DNA from: Desulfosporosinus hippei DSM 8344
GTDB taxonomy: Bacteria > Bacillota > Desulfitobacteriia > Desulfitobacteriales > Desulfitobacteriaceae
DNA length: 64,000 nucleotides
Assembly (NCBI RefSeq): GCF_900100785.1
Contig: NZ_FNCP01000004.1
Span: 180,207 to 244,206, forward strand
Direction of reading: 5' to 3'
In this document: positions 63,179 to 64,000 of the stretch, piece after piece
Position numbering within the stretch: position 1 is the first letter of the stretch
How the letters are laid out: each line of letters opens with the position of its first letter
Notes under the pieces: generated by a model
Databases searched by the model: none
Told to the model about the DNA's origin: nothing
Seen by the model: the letters and a program-made list of their open reading frames with translations, nothing else
Position numbers and translations under genes: made by a program

Positions 63179-63913
63179 TTAGATAAAATTTCCTCCGTCA
63201 ACCACAATTGTTTGTCCGGTCACAAAACCTGCCTGAGCGATTAATGCAAACACTACCTCTGCAATATCCTCCGGCTCGGCAACTCTACCAAGGGGTGTTC
63301 CCGCAGCAAGACGAGTGATGTGCTCATCCTTACCTTCAACCCAACGAGTTTGGACAATTCCTGGGGCTACAGCATTAACTCTTACCTCAGGTGCTAAAAC
63401 TCGGGCCAGCGATTTAGTAACACTGGTAGCTGCGGCCTTAGAAGCGGAATAGGCGATGGAACTCCCTAACCCGGTCAGACCGGCTATTGAAGTTATATTA
63501 ATAATACATCCTTTACTTTTCTTTAACTCTGCGGCTGCTGCTCTACAGCAAAAAAACATTCCCTTAACATTAACTCCGAAAATATCATCCCAATACTCGT
63601 CCTTCATTCCTTCTAGGTCAGAGTGTTCAACAAAATGAGTAATTCCGGCATTATTGACCAGAATATCCAGTGTTCCGAATTCAGTCACTACTTTACCGAC
63701 CATTGCCCGGACTTCTTCATCCTTAGATACGTCAGCCTTATAGTACAAACTGCGAACCCCAATCTGCTCTATCTCTTGACACGTCTTTATGGCATCTTCT
63801 TCCGAACGGGAGTAATTAATAGCAATATTAACTCCCGCCTTAGCTAGTATCAATGCAATGGCCCTGCCAATCCCAGTACCGCCTCCGGTGATCAAAGCAG
63901 TTTTATTTTTCAT
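63179..63913 (-). CDS. Short-chain dehydrogenase/reductase (SDR)
   Basis: 244 residues from ATG 63913, with AAAGG 12 bases upstream; in-frame ATG 63925 and TTG 63943 are alternatives. NAD(P) motif TGGGTGIG, NNAG in DILVNNAGITH, catalytic Tyr-Lys in IAYSASKAA and substrate-loop APGIVQTRWVEG. Classical SDR of FabG type; substrate uncertain. Confidence 0.9.
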   Translation of the reverse strand: MKNKTALITGGGTGIGRAIALILAKAGVNIAINYSRSEEDAIKTCQEIEQIGVRSLYYKADVSKDEEVRAMVGKVVTEFGTLDILVNNAGITHFVEHSDLEGMKDEYWDDIFGVNVKGMFFCCRAAAAELKKSKGCIINITSIAGLTGLGSSIAYSASKAAATSVTKSLARVLAPEVRVNAVAPGIVQTRWVEGKDEHITRLAAGTPLGRVAEPEDIAEVVFALIAQAGFVTGQTIVVDGGNFI

Positions 63914-64000
63914 TTTAAGTACCATTCCTTTCGCTATGCTCAAGGCACAAAAATTTATGAAAGTGACCCCTGCTGGTTATAATCCAATTGGATAAGCAGA
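63914..64000. other. Window end, no gene assigned
   Basis: Short non-coding tail ahead of the SDR gene; it probably holds its promoter. Confidence 0.4.

Overview
The window looks like chromosome from a spore-forming, anaerobic Gram-positive bacterium of the Desulfosporosinus/Desulfitobacterium kind (Peptococcaceae). This is inferred from the gene mix: Spo0E-like phosphatase, rubrerythrin, hemerythrin, DltD, BlaI/BlaR1, VanR/VanS, radical-type 2-hydroxyacyl-CoA dehydratase and two likely selenoproteins. Strong AGGAGG ribosome binding sites, frequent TTG/GTG starts and moderate AT richness agree. No 16S rRNA is present, so the assignment is not proven.

Layout. 0-3 kb is an accessory, partly decayed region: a truncated P-loop protein whose ribosome binding site lies in a long hairpin, a divergent tmRNA gene not covered by any ORF, and an XRE repressor facing a receiver-only response regulator. 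3.2-5.4 kb holds two genes interrupted by in-frame TGA at conserved redox cysteine positions (a DUF2892 membrane protein and a thioredoxin-CcdA fusion). Both have a SECIS-like hairpin at the same distance from the TGA. 5.6-11 kb: FMN riboswitch plus DMT permease, a 24-residue membrane peptide, rubrerythrin, AlkA-type glycosylase and a Na+/H+ antiporter. 11.4-18.6 kb: SOS-controlled Y-family polymerase, then a fatty-acid/CoA operon with a sigma-54 promoter, upstream palindromes and its CBS-PAS-AAA+ activator; two operon members are reduced to stubs. 18.6-26.7 kb is scarred: IS30 remnant, perfect 46-bp palindrome, hemerythrin protein, blaI with a blaR1 carrying one stop codon, and two truncated genes fused head to head.

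26.7-29.3 kb: thiM-thiC behind two tandem TPP riboswitches. 29.3-42 kb: a 2-hydroxyacid module (GlcD/GlcF-like oxidase, dehydratase subunits and activator, propionate-type CoA transferase, acyl-CoA dehydrogenase), then MarR and a FlK-like thioesterase. Together these resemble the acrylate or Stickland reductive route: hydroxyacid to hydroxyacyl-CoA to enoyl-CoA to acyl-CoA. 42-51 kb: broken rifampicin phosphotransferase, a vanZ/vanR/vanS/D,D-carboxypeptidase group without resistance ligase genes, TerC and DltD. 51-61.6 kb: metallo-beta-lactamase-fold proteins, ferredoxin-nitroreductase, a secreted beta-propeller protein, D-aminoacylase, exonuclease, methyltransferase and AI-2E-type permease.

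61.8-63.0 kb has no gene. It holds 17 tandem 31-32 bp units, a 16-bp inverted repeat enclosing about 1 kb, a consensus promoter on the minus strand and a terminator. I read it as a candidate undescribed noncoding RNA of about 1.2 kb. The window ends in a short-chain dehydrogenase.
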